The position numbers were made by a program, and so were the translations under genes. From positions 3,999,001-4,063,000 of the forward strand of contig JBANDB010000007.1 of assembly GCA_037576215.1 (NCBI GenBank): 64,000 nucleotides of DNA. The letters run 5' to 3'. The notes beneath the pieces are model-generated. The model searched no databases. It had not been told where the DNA came from and saw nothing but the letters and a program-made list of their open reading frames with translations. This DNA is from Armillaria gallica. Its lineage: Eukaryota; Basidiomycota; Agaricomycetes; Agaricales; Physalacriaceae. Shown here in pieces: positions 23,500 through 34,204 of this stretch (positions are counted from its first letter, which is position 1; the number at the start of each line of letters is the position of its first letter).

Positions 23500-25293
23500 T
23501 GAATGAGTGATCTGACCGCTAGCACCGCTGAGAAGGAAAGAAGAGGAACGAAGTCGGTGGTTCACGGGAGAGACAAGTCAGTGCAGATACCGGGGTACGG
23601 TCCGGAGTCCGAAAGTCTGAAAGTGTCGACTGTGGGAACAGCTTTTGCCACCCGCGCGCTCATCGACATCCTCTTAGCATGTCAATGCATCACTGGGACC
23701 ATCGCAAATCCACCTGAATCGACCGCGACTTCTTCGGACCCTTCCCTCATGCATTAGATCTCGTCGACATACACCTCCCTGCCGTCCCTCTCTAGAGTGC
23801 AATTTACACAGGGCCTTTGGAAGAGCAACTCGGATAGCGAGACTACCGCCAGCACAACCAGTCGTTGTTGATGTTGGCGTCAGCCGCTATCTGTGCGTGC
23901 AGACTATGTCTAACGGCCACCGCTGTTTGAGCCAGAGCGAGTGCCAACCACCGAGCGACTCATGGCTCTGTCGCATGTAGACCCTTCTTGGTGCGTTACT
24001 CATTCTCAGGGGTTTATATGCTGTTGATGCAATCTTTAGTATGCATCATCACTTCACGCTCTTTGCACTGTCAGCACAACTCACCCTGGCCTTATCGACG
24101 CTCGTCGCAACTCGGACTCTAGACATCGCCTCCGCGGACTCGACAAGTGCTCTTCGGCTCTCGAGCTACAATCCTTCGCATAGACTAGGACGTCAACTAA
24201 AACCATGGCTCAGGACTTCCGCAACTCGTATGAAAGGGCATCTCATTCATCGTGAATGCCATAGTTTCATTGACCCATTTCTCGGCGATTTTAGATCGTC
24301 TTATTATGGTTCCTCCTCCCGTTAGCGCTTTAGCATTCGTCTTCGTGTCTATGATATACAATGGTGCCCGCCCGTATGCTTCATTCTGGATCTCATCGTT
24401 TTCGGCACACAAGGAAGATTGAACGCCATAAGACTTAGGATTGTCGAAGGTGTACTCTCTTTGTATTCACACCGCGTTTTCTCATCGACTAAGCAATGTC
24501 GTTCAACTGCAAGATGCTTGGCTCATACGTGTCATGAATGCGTACTTCGACTGAGTACTATGCAGAATTTGCACTCGAATAGTATACGGCACAGATGGCC
24601 CTCTAGTGGATTCGGGGTGCGTCAATTCTCTTTTCGATATTTTATTTGGAACTAATCAACGGCGCGATGTTGGTAGACTCGTATTCATTACCCATTCCTT
24701 CGTCGACAACCATCGCGAAGTAGAACACACCTTCATCGACCATATTCACCTTGCCACCGGACACTACCGTCGACCTGCAAAGCACGCCAACAAAGACGAT
24801 CCGTTCATCTTGCAGGACGGCGACCATCCACTCACCTTGACGGATGACGATATCCCAAGAATAATTGTTGCTTCGCAGACGTTTTCTACAAGCGGGAGAG
24901 TACGGTTGATATTTGCATAATTGAGCGTTGTTGGTACAAAGTCCCATCGTGGTGCATACCCTATTCTCTTGAGGTGCACTCCCTGTTTGATTGGCGTAGT
25001 TAGGTACTCAGACGTGTCTTTTACGCGCCGCTATGGACACAGACAGCGATTTTAGCCCAGGCAGAGTTTTAACTTTTGAGGAGAAGAGAGGTTGGTTAGT
25101 CTCAGTATGGTCTACTACTTGTCTATTCATTGACAGCCCGTTAAGGTTTCTATGGCGTTCGTCGAAGCAACGGGCGCCCTGCTCGTCTCTTAAGTCACTC
25201 GGGAACCAGTTCAAGGGTACAGCGCCAGACCCAGTGTGAGGCCTCCAAGTTGCCGCTATATCTCCTCGTCGACCTTGAAGCTGCGGCGCCAAG
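23500..25293. repeat. Block E, partial copy fused to eS6
   Basis: It matches 18100-19640 in order (GTACGGTCCGGAGTCCGAAAG at 23596 and 18135; the CTCTTCGGCTCTCGAGCTAC segment at 24150 and 18662). At about 25293 it switches directly into an eS6 remnant, where block E copy 2 continues differently. That marks a recombination junction. No intact reading frame is present. Confidence 0.5.
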
Positions 25294-25800
25294 CCTCTCA
25301 CTCATACTCATACTTCTGCTCCTTCTGGTGCCCCAACTTTCTGCGCTTGACGGAACGGAGGTGATGACGGCGCTGGAGATAGATGAGAGTAACGAGACGC
25401 TGGATCCTGAGAGCCTTGGTGTAAGGCTTCGTATTCTCGGTCTTCTCTCCCGACGAATAACGTAGAGACATCATCCTCTTTGGACAAGTTCGCGGATGTT
25501 TGTTGCCTGCTTAGGACCAAGGCACTTGGGGAGGGTCAGGCCAAGGATTTCTGAATTCGCGTCAGTAGAAGTAGAAGATGAAGATAAAAGCAAGATAAAA
25601 ATGTTCACAGCGGCCTCTCCCGATGACCAAACTCATGCACAAGATAACTTTCGCTTCCTCTCACCCACCCGGCGAGTATGATAGCGTAAGTGGCCGTCGG
25701 ACAACAACAGACGGACACGGTAAGGGAGGAATATGCTTACCAGTATCGTACATAATCGGAAGATATATTCCTTGAGAACGTCAGGAGTACTTCGTTTTGG
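25294..25800 (-). pseudogene. RPS6: Ribosomal protein eS6 (RPS6) fragment, copy 5
   Basis: This is a shorter eS6 remnant. On the minus strand the segments around 25310-25480 correspond to the [16 protein letters not shown] and RSVKRRK regions of the other copies but with several losses. Only traces of the upstream KRKSVRG exon remain near 25620-25680. The 3' end is lost at the junction with block E at 25293. Confidence 0.6.
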
Positions 25801-25884
25801 GGTGGTGGGGCTGCTATTGGCATATAGCTACGCTTAATTTGTGAATAAGGGGTCCCACCGCTGAGTATTATAAAATACGCAGAG

Positions 25885-26640
25885 AAAGAAGTTAGTGGTT
25901 CATCGGAGAGGTGCTAACCGGATAAACCCGGGCTTCCATCTTTGCGTTTTCTCTGTTCCGTATAACGTCGTCATTCGTCACCCTCAGCAACCTTTCGAAC
26001 GAGCCCCTGCTTCTCAGATCAAGACTTTGATACATCCTGCCTCAATCGGCGTCTCCTGCTTGTGCCGGCGAATCAATACTGTGGTATCTACTCTTCCCAA
26101 AGACGGGCTGTAACGACTCACGACCTTGCCCAGTTTCCCGCCAACAGTCTTAGCTGTAGCTTCTCCAGTGGTCTGTCGTTCAACAGCGTTGCCTGTAAAG
26201 CGACAGTTGGTGACTAACTAGAGTCTGCCCGCTGATTGTATATGTCGTCAGTGCATGCTTCAAGTTCTGTTGCGAAAGCTGATGTCTGCAAGAAACGGCA
26301 GCTCCAGGATGGCCTGGATTTCAACAGTATATCATAACCCTTCAATATGGAATAGAGCCATTCTCTTTGCCTGTGAAGACCTCGAACATCTTAGTGCAAT
26401 TCTGAACATCTTCGCGAATGTGGTACGTATAACCTTTCGAAATATGCGAGATGAAGATCACTTTCGCAGTGACTATGCACGACGGCGTAACATCGTGTTT
26501 CGTCTTCATTGCCCCTTGTCGGCGCGTAATCGATTCTCGACGGCGAAGAAGTCTTTTCTTGTAAATCGTGATCGTCTCTGTTTACACCGTTACACCGTTT
26601 GGCGCCGCCACGAAACAATTCTCAAAGATTCTCTTTGATC
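25885..26640. repeat. Block B, copy in unit III
   Basis: It starts with a TATAAAA sequence (25869) and the conserved ACCGGATAAACCCGGG motif (25917-25932). A plus frame at 26255-26638 stays open for 127 codons, but I recognise no domain. The segment GTGCAATTCTGAACATCTTC (26394) resembles 33305 in the unit IV copy. Probably a decayed gene. Confidence 0.4.
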
Positions 26641-26656
26641 ACTCTTTTTCCAAAAG

Positions 26657-26747
26657 AAAAAAGAATCTGCATCCATTAATCTCCTGGTGGGACTTGAGCT
26701 TGAACCCAGGTACACCGGCTACTAGTACCAATATACCACTAGAGACT
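26657..26747 (-). ncRNA. Diverged tRNA-like sequence with T run
   Basis: The minus strand from 26747 reads TCTCTAGTGGTATATTGG (A-box-like), then GGTTCAAGCTC (B-box-like), with TCTC...GAGA ends and CTTTTTTC after it (26662-26657). It lacks the long hairpin of the main family. It resembles a tRNA-derived remnant. Confidence 0.4.
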
Positions 26748-26864
26748 TAAGGTTCATGTTCGTCGATATCATTTAAGTAACGGCCAGACTCAGGCATGCA
26801 CATGAATGTTTGAACCCCCGAAGCGGTGCACTGGGAGAATAATGCGCCACGAAGCAAAGGGAAC

Positions 26865-26984
26865 AAAAAACACAACATACGCCCTCTCGACTGCCAGGAG
26901 GGCGTATGGTGCGATCTCTCTCGCTGGGAATCGAACCCAACAGGAGAAAGCGACGTCACACGCTTCCTCGGTACGCCGTCAGGG
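26865..26984 (-). ncRNA. tRNA-like/hairpin RNA module d
   Basis: The minus-strand tRNA-like domain covers 26912-26984, with a B-box GGTTCGATTCC and A-box-like GACGGCGTACCGAGG. The hairpin arms CACAACATACGCCCTC (26871-26886) and GAGGGCGTATGGTG (26898-26911) pair along at least 11 consecutive bases. T6 is at 26870-26865. The central arm AAGCG/CGCTT is present. It differs from types a, b and c and heads the four-module array of unit III. Confidence 0.6.
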
Positions 26985-27260
26985 AGCTGTTACTAGGTTT
27001 TACTGTGAGCCGTTCATTATCTATGCAAACGATGTGTTGCTCGTTGAAGGGAGTGGCCGTCAAAGTTAAATTATACTGATTCTCTTGAGGAAACACCTGA
27101 GGGGGAGCCTGCATAGGAACTAGAATCAACAGGACGAAATGAATAACGAAACTCCGGGGCGTGTATATACTGACAGACAATAATCAACTAGATGTGATAG
27201 GAAAAAAGAGTAAACCTTACCGTCCATGGCCTCGAATCCGGGAGGACGATGTTTCCAAGC

Positions 27261-27377
27261 AAAAAGTCTCGCAACGCACACCCTCCCGTCCTTGGGAGGG
27301 CGTGCGCTCCGATCTCTCTGGCTGGGAGTCGAACCCGACCTTCGCAGCCCGCGCTTCGCGATATGCCAACAGAGAGC
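27261..27377 (-). ncRNA. tRNA-like/hairpin RNA module a2
   Basis: Minus strand: A-box TTGGCATATCGCG, B-box GGTTCGACTCC, CTCTCTG/CAGAGAG outer pairing. The hairpin arms are at 27294-27310 and 27270-27287. T5 is at 27265-27261. The upstream CGTTTAGGTAAATGGAT element is at 27421-27437, 44 bp from the 5' end. It corresponds to module a1. Confidence 0.65.
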
Positions 27378-27726
27378 TGGGTAGATCAAACGTCGCCAGG
27401 CCCATATCGCCGTGGTGATTCGTTTAGGTAAATGGATCCGCGGATGCGAAGTGCACTGTACATCTCCTCGGGAGTCTGCAGCGTATATCTTGAATCGATG
27501 ACCTAAAGCCACAGTCGTCTTTGTTTGAAGAAACCGCCGCATATCGTTGGAAGGTGAAAAATGAACAGAGGCTATTTGCCTCACATATGAAATCCACAAG
27601 TGTGAGGCCTATGATGGAGATGAGTCGCGAGGCTCAGAAAGAACCGCTGAGTACGAGGGCTTGCCCGTAATTACATTATGGATAGTCAGTCGTCCAGGTT
27701 CCAAAACACCAGAAGTAACATGAAGC

Positions 27727-27850
27727 AAAAGGCTTCACAACATACGCCCTGCTGTATTGAGCAGGACGTGTGTTGCGATCTCTCTCGCAGGGAATTGAAC
27801 CCAGCTACGGGAAGCGACGAGGCCGCTTCCCCGATATACCATCAGAGAGT
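27727..27850 (-). ncRNA. tRNA-like/hairpin RNA module b3
   Basis: Minus strand: A-box-like GATGGTATATCGGGG, central stem-loop GGGAAGCG/CGCTTCCC with a bulged G, B-box GGTTCAATTCC, CTCTC/GAGAG ends. The hairpin arms (27760-27775, 27736-27753) have CCTGCT facing AGCAGG where b1 has CCTCC facing GGAGG, a compensated difference. T4 is at 27730-27727. Confidence 0.65.
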
Positions 27851-27851
27851 T

Positions 27852-28262
27852 AATGGCCGTCCTACAGTGGACTGTATCAGAGCCGGCCTATTACGCATGT
27901 ACAGACTCCGTCGAAGAAGCGATAGCGAGCCGTAAATTGCGGCTGACACAATGGAAACCTGCCGTTCCGAACCAGAGTGTTTAGGATGGGAACAGGGAGA
28001 AAAGGAGCTGAACAAGGAGCCCTGAATGAGGGACATAGCATACAGTGAGTTAGCTGGATGCGAAACGAACGGAGAAAACCCACACATTCAAGATACACGG
28101 CAACACCTCTGGAGAAAATGGACCAGAGCGAATTCTTCCCCAAGGTTGGGGGCGACTCGGAAAATTGGTGATAGACGTGTTGACGCCAAAGGGATGCAAA
28201 GACTGGACTTGAAAATGGTATGCCGAGCCGGAGATTGGAACAAAGAATGATCCGCCCTGGAC
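27852..28262. repeat. Spacer D, copy 3
   Basis: It is highly similar to 5400-5808, with only scattered substitutions. It lies again between b- and c-type modules. No gene is recognised. Confidence 0.65.
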
Positions 28263-28384
28263 AAAAACAATACGCAGCACACGCCCTCCTTTCTTAGGGA
28301 GGGCGCGCGCTACGATACCTCTTGCTAGGAGTCGAATCTAGCTCGCGGAGCGAATGACACGCGTCCCCGATATGCTAATAGAGA
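28263..28384 (-). ncRNA. tRNA-like/hairpin RNA module c3
   Basis: The minus-strand tRNA-like domain covers 28315-28384, with A-box-like TTAGCATATCGGGG and a B-box partly degraded to GATTCGACTCC. The hairpin arms are at 28296-28314 and 28271-28289. T5 is at 28267-28263. It is the closest relative of c1. Confidence 0.6.
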
Positions 28385-28389
28385 GACGA

Positions 28390-31300
28390 GGCTTCGCTGG
28401 CATTACATGACGTCGTTTATGCAAACGAGCAAGCTCACGGACGCCGTGCCCCATGCCGAGGGTGTGCAATCGAGAGTGATGGAGAATGGAAAGACGGATG
28501 GAGATAGTCGCTATGAAGATAGTTCGCAATGGTAGCCCGCCCCAACAGCGAGGGTTCACTGATATAGTGAAGAGAATCTCCAAAGACAATGTGGATCTGG
28601 CAGTGTCGAACGTTAGCCGGGGATCTCGTCGATGTCAACTGGTAGTCTTGCATGGCCAAGTGGAGACAGGGACGGGGGGCGATGTGATGTTGCGAAGCAT
28701 GCACAGAAGACTCAGAGGTGCACGGATGTTCGGGTTCGCATGAGACTCATACGTCTGCGAGGGAACACCGCGACAAGGAATGATGGCAATTTGTGACGTC
28801 GGAGGCTTGGTGGAACTTTTATGGAATCCACGATACGGGCCGATTCCATGAGCCACTCTGGGTGTTGGCCATTCCGGGAAGAGCGATTGCGCCCTTTATG
28901 ATGACAGTACAGGTCGGACTCTAGGTGCCTGTTCTTTCGCTCCCTGCACATCAGTCACGTCCGACTGCGAGGTTTCTCTCAGCACCGAATCCTCCGGCTC
29001 CTCCCCGCCCATTAGATACTGCATGCGAATCCATGGGTCGGTAGTAAGTTTGAAGGGATAGGGGGCAAGATCGCGATTTGGTCGTGGAAGGGAGATATAG
29101 CCACGGATGTATAGTTGCCGGTGAAATATCAGTGATCTTGCTGACAGCCTGTACGAGAGTCTAGTCGATGTGATTATCTGATGGCAGCAAATCGAGTCTG
29201 CATCCGCGCGTCGACCGAGCGGGGATAGGAGCATGACGGACTCGACGCACGGTGTAAAGTTGGTTTGTTTGGGATATTGCTTGGAGCGACTACGGAGAAA
29301 GTGCACGCGTCTAAGCTGCGAGCATAGGAGTGTTGAGATGGCCGAGTAGTGGAAAGTGCTCAGAGGTCGCTAGTGGTCGTAGGTACGCGAAGGTGAACGG
29401 TCCGAAGTCCGACAGTCTGAAATTTCGACCGTGGGAACAGCGCTACCACCCTCTTGGTAGCTCTTGGTGTGTTCCACGTTCACAGCCGCAGCACTGTTTT
29501 TCTACGTTGTCGACTCAGCCCAGCGGAATCTTATCGATGCTCGTTGCGACTCGAACTCTCCATTGCATGCGCGGATTCGACAAAGGTTCTTTGGCTCTCG
29601 AACTACAATCTTTTACATAGACCAAGATGGTAGACAGCTGTCGCGGCTCTGGACTTCTATGAGCATCTCATTCATCGTGAGTGCGTCGTTGGTTAGTATT
29701 TTCATTGACTCATATCTAGACCGTTTCTGCTCGCCTTGAAGTTCCTCCTCCCGTTGACCATCGTGTTCGTTCTTTTATCATATCTATGATATAAGATGGT
29801 GCCCGCCTGTATGCTTAATTCTTGATCGTATCGTTTTCGGCTTTCGGCACGCGAGGAAGATTGGACTCCATGAGACTCGGGACTGTGGAAGGTGCGCTCT
29901 CTTTTTATACACATCGCATTTTCTCACTGATTAAGCCATGCCGTTCAGGATGCTTGGCTCATACGTGTCATGAATGTGTACTTCAAGAATCGACATCGAC
30001 GGGCGTACACAGACCATTCACACTCGGTCACTATGCGGCACGGATGGCCATCTAGTGGATTTGGGGTGCGTCGACTCTCTTTTCGATGATTTCATTTGGA
30101 ATTAATCAAAGGTGCTATGTTAGTAGATTCGTATTCATTGCCCATTCCTTCATCGACAACCCATCGCGAAGTTTGTATTTAGAACACACCTCAACAGTTC
30201 GCCATATTCACCTTACCACTGGACGCTGTCATCGACGATCGTGGACTTGCAAAGAACAACGATCAAGACTATCTGCTCGTCTTTCAGGACAGCGGCTCCG
30301 CTCATCTTGCTGGATGACGACCTCCCAAGCACGCGCCATCCCGGTACGCAACTCCAGAGGCAACGCTGGGGTCGCAAGTTCAGAGAAGAGACGGCGCCCG
30401 TATGCCTATCCTGGGCAACATGTTTGAGTGATTCTCCTGAAAGATCTACACGAACTTGGTCCTTGGAACATACGTACTGTTACTTCACAGACGTTCTCTG
30501 CAAGCGGGAGAGTAGTGTTGATACTCTGCATAATCGAGTGTTGTTGGTACAAAGTCCCCTCTTAGTGCGTACCCTAATCTCTTCAAGTGCCCTCTCTTTC
30601 TGATTGCAAGATTTAGCTATGGACATAGACGACGATTCTAGCCCAGACGGGATCTTTGAGGAAAAATTCTGCTGGTTAGCCTCAGTACAGTCTACCGTTA
30701 CTTGGCTATTCATTGACCCCCCGTTAGGATTTCCACGAATTTCACCAAAATCAGCGAGTGTCCAGCTTAGCTCCTAACTGGGACGCGCCAGCGCCAGACA
30801 TTATAAAGCCCGGTCCAAGTTGCCAACCTTGAAGCTGCAACACCAAGCTTTCAAGCCCGCAGAAGTTCGCTCCTGAAGCATGCGAGCTCTAGAAGACTCT
30901 GCTCCTCCAATCATTGCTCATCGGTGTTCGAATCCTAGATGTTCGGGACCACGATCAAGGGATCTTCCTCGATGTCCCGAATCACATCGATGCATCACAT
31001 CCATCCCTGTTCTCTTTGCATCTTGACATTTCCCCAAAACCGTGTTAATCTCCCTCTCTACTTCTCTTCTTCAATGCTGGTTTTCGTGCCACCTCACATT
31101 TTGCGAGCTCGATGGACCTTTCCGACCCTGTCTATTTGTCATCTGACCTCTCCTTCACTTTGCGACCTGTCAGTATGCCTCAGCATCATGCTCCAACACC
31201 GCCAATATACGAGGTTTGACAGAGTCATGTCAGCTTTGACTGATGATGCCGTCGTTTTGTCACCAGACTTTGATGGGACCCATCCAAATCGCGATACTCA

Positions 31301-31650
31301 GAGCCGGATCGGTTTTCTCTTGGCGTACAAGGGGTGGGGTTTCGAAACTTACAGGGGACGGGAATCGTTTGGATGGCGATCGTAACCCACGACTCAAAAA
31401 CTACACGTAATGGACTGACTCTCGAGGAAGGAGATATGGCTCGGTACGTCCTTGTGGATTATCAGGAAATGCCGGCGGTACACTCGCATCCAGGTACGGT
31501 AATTCGTTGATACTCCTCTGCAAACGAGCTTACGTCTTTTTGCTACCAGATATTCCGCATCTATATCATGTGGTTTCTGACGACAAGTACGAAGCATACG
31601 ATATCCTGCAAGGAGCGGATCTGTCAGGCATCTTCTATGATAGTTTTCCG
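28390..31650. repeat. Block E, copy 3 (unrecognised, decayed)
   Basis: It is collinear with copies 1 and 2. Conserved segments include the plus-frame MARYVLVDYQEMPAVHSHPG (31434-31492), followed by an intron-like gap ending TTGCTACCAG and the frame IPHLYHVVSDDKYEAYDIL (31555-31615). This is the clearest evidence that the block once encoded a spliced protein. I do not recognise it. Stops break the rest. Confidence 0.5.
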
Positions 31651-31952
31651 AAGATGTAAGGCTAGTTTGATAATTGCTGTGTTTTTATCAAAAGCATCGG
31701 TTTACGATGAATGTTCCTCGTTTGACGACACCAGTGCATTACGAAGACAATACAAAGTACAGCTTTTCCTTTACTGTCAACGGAGTTCCAAAAAGTGGAG
31801 TATAGCGCGACTCGAGGGTCAATCTCTGACGTTGGGAATCCGGCCCCATTGACGGCAACGTACCGCCTCACTGCGCCTTTATACTACGAGAGCTTTCAAG
31901 GACCACGTCTCCAGCGACTTGAAGCTGCCGCCGGCTCAGACGTGCAAAGGCC

Positions 31953-32045
31953 AAAAAGACCGCACAACACGTGCCCTCTTGCGCATGTATCCCGATTCTT
32001 CTGCCTTGGAATTGACGTAGGCGCTTCCCCGGTACGCCGAACAAG
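31953..32045 (-). ncRNA. Degenerate tRNA-like/hairpin module
   Basis: An A5 run (31953-31957), then CACAACACGTGCCCTC, and further on GGAATTGACGTAG and GCGCTTCCCCGGTACGCCG, follow the order of the b-type modules on the minus strand. The second hairpin arm and the B box are badly eroded. Recorded as a remnant. Confidence 0.3.
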
Positions 32046-33889
32046 TCACCTGCAGCAGTGGGTTCTAAGTAGTACCCATCAAGAGTTGTCCGTTGTTAGT
32101 GCAAATCCAGTTGTGGCGGCGCACTACGGAGAGTTGAATCAACCATGGAAGGTAGTAGAAATGACATTGCGCTTGATGCTTAGAGAGGAGAGACTGACCG
32201 AAAGGGAGTACTCTGCGATGGATGTGGCGTAACGTGCTGCTCTCCGTGTACCGCTTCAGTGGAGACCATGGGTTTGCTACAGATATGGGCATACTTGAAT
32301 TGAATATGATCAGTCAGACCTCTGAGCATCAGAAAATACGCACAGAAAGAAGTTGGTGGATGGAGTGGCGTCGGGTATGCGGACCGGATAAACCCGGGCT
32401 TCCTTGCCTTTCGCTTCCACTGGCATTCCATTTCCTCGGCCTCTTTCATCGTACGACGAGTCAGCACCATCAGCCCCTGCTATACGGCTATACTGTATGG
32501 ATTTCCTTCCATACTGCCCAAAGACCCGCAGAAGAAAAACCGGCACACGTTCAAATTATTGTTCGAGCGAGTGGGAGGTTCCGTTCTGCACCGTACGAGG
32601 CCAAAGATAATCTTGTACAAACACAGTTACTCTACTAATGATAATTTTCTCTTAACGTGCTTGCAGCTGCCCCTGTTGAGCCTACATACCGCCTGCCTTC
32701 ATTAGTCGTCGTCGATGTTCAGGAACTTGATGGTGACGCGCCTGCCTACGCGTTATTAGGAATCTTGACAATTGCAGGAACCCAAGCTCACCGGTAATCG
32801 TCCTCCGTTTCAACGAGCTCATCGCTCGCCCGGTATATCGAGGCTCATGTCGTTTGAATGGACGACTCCTAAAGAAGCTCACGATGTTTTCGAAAAACCT
32901 TCATTCTGCTCATCTTTCCACTGGTGGCGGTATCCAAACATCGGCATGCGGGGACTGTTTTGGTCGTTGAGACCAACAATGTCAGCCTTGCGCTTCATAC
33001 GGCTTCCACAAATCGGCGTTTCTTCATCTCATTGCTCGGTTAGGAGGCGTTTTTCGCTTCTGCTCTTCATCGATGCACTTGGCAAGATGTCCGCGCAATG
33101 GATTACAAAGTGACCCTCATTGCCGAGGAGTCGACTCCTCTCTTGCTTCGAACCTTTTCTTTTAAATTTGTTGGCTAGGGCAGGAGAAATCATGCAACTG
33201 CGAGACTTGGGTGGGATAGCGGTACGGTAAAGGTGAGTACAATTCACTACGACCGTGTTTGACGCCTAATATCTGACAATCGATCAAGGTTCCGACGATA
33301 TCTTAATGCCATTCTGAACATGACGATAATACCTCTCTCTTCTTTGAATGAGGTATGTCGCATTTACTCTGTCTTCAACATACGCTAGATGTATACTGAG
33401 ATTTATTTCCCGCAGAGACGAGTATGACCAACTTCCTCTGAACTTCACGGCGGCATAATATTGCGTCTCGTCTTCATAACGCCTTGTCTGCATAGTCATC
33501 GAACATCCGAACAATTCCTCTATTGTTTTCGTTCTGTTTATGTACACCACAAAATCGAATCCCTCGATCGGCGTTTGTCTGATGCTGAGCGATAACACGA
33601 TATTAAGTACATTTGGTAGGTTATTCGGATGATTAAGCTACATGACCTGACATCTGTGGCCTCCTCGAGTTACGCACAAAACCTCAATGACAGTGGGTGT
33701 TGTAGGCAGACAGACCGAGCATGCTGAATGTGGGAAGCGAATTTACATCTTGTCGGCGATATCCCGATAGCGGCTCAGTGATTGGCGCCCGGAGCCAATG
33801 AAGGACGCCGTCTCAGATGCTTCCTCGTTGCGCCCCTCGACACGCCCCGGCTTGACCTTGCTCGTGACCTCTCTGAATGGGTACAACTG
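32046..33889. repeat. Block B, copy in unit IV, and intergenic sequence
   Basis: The conserved motif ACCGGATAAACCCGGG is at 32383-32398. Sequence from 32495 to 33120 matches 3980-4590 and 62260-62920 in order, including TTGACAATT-CAGGAACCCAAGCTCACCGG (32764-32794). Frames differ between copies. I see nothing recognisable in 33120-33880 beyond a weak match to the block at 26390-26560. Confidence 0.4.
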
Positions 33890-34158
33890 TGCAATCTTAT
33901 TTGACGCCAATCATCAGTCACAACTTCGTAGACTTGGGTGGGCCTTCACGTAATACCACCGAAGTGCAGTGTATACTGCGGAAAAATGGAAGATAGCTGC
34001 CACTGACTAACAGCAGACCACCAGGGGTAGTTGGCATTGAGTCATGACTGTAGTTTTCTTGTTCTCGACAGTGGACACAGCATTCAGCATCTTCGCATCA
34101 AAGTCAATGCTGTGATGCTGTAAGCCACGCATCTACCGCGTGGTCTGGTATATATATA
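33890..34158 (+). promoter_or_regulatory. Promoter region of NLR gene 2 with TATA box
   Basis: Sequence shared with the region upstream of gene 1 ends in TATATATATA at 34149-34158, about 47 bp before the ATG at 34205. A C-rich stretch follows. Both genes keep the same layout, so the duplicated promoters are probably alike. Confidence 0.45.
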
Positions 34159-34204
34159 CTACGCCTTCCCTTCCACCGCAACCCCCCCATCATCCAGCAT
34201 TGAG

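Noticed and set aside
26255..26638. 127-codon plus-strand ORF in block B
   Set aside because: It is not preserved in the other block B copies and has no recognisable motif; kept only as part of the repeat.
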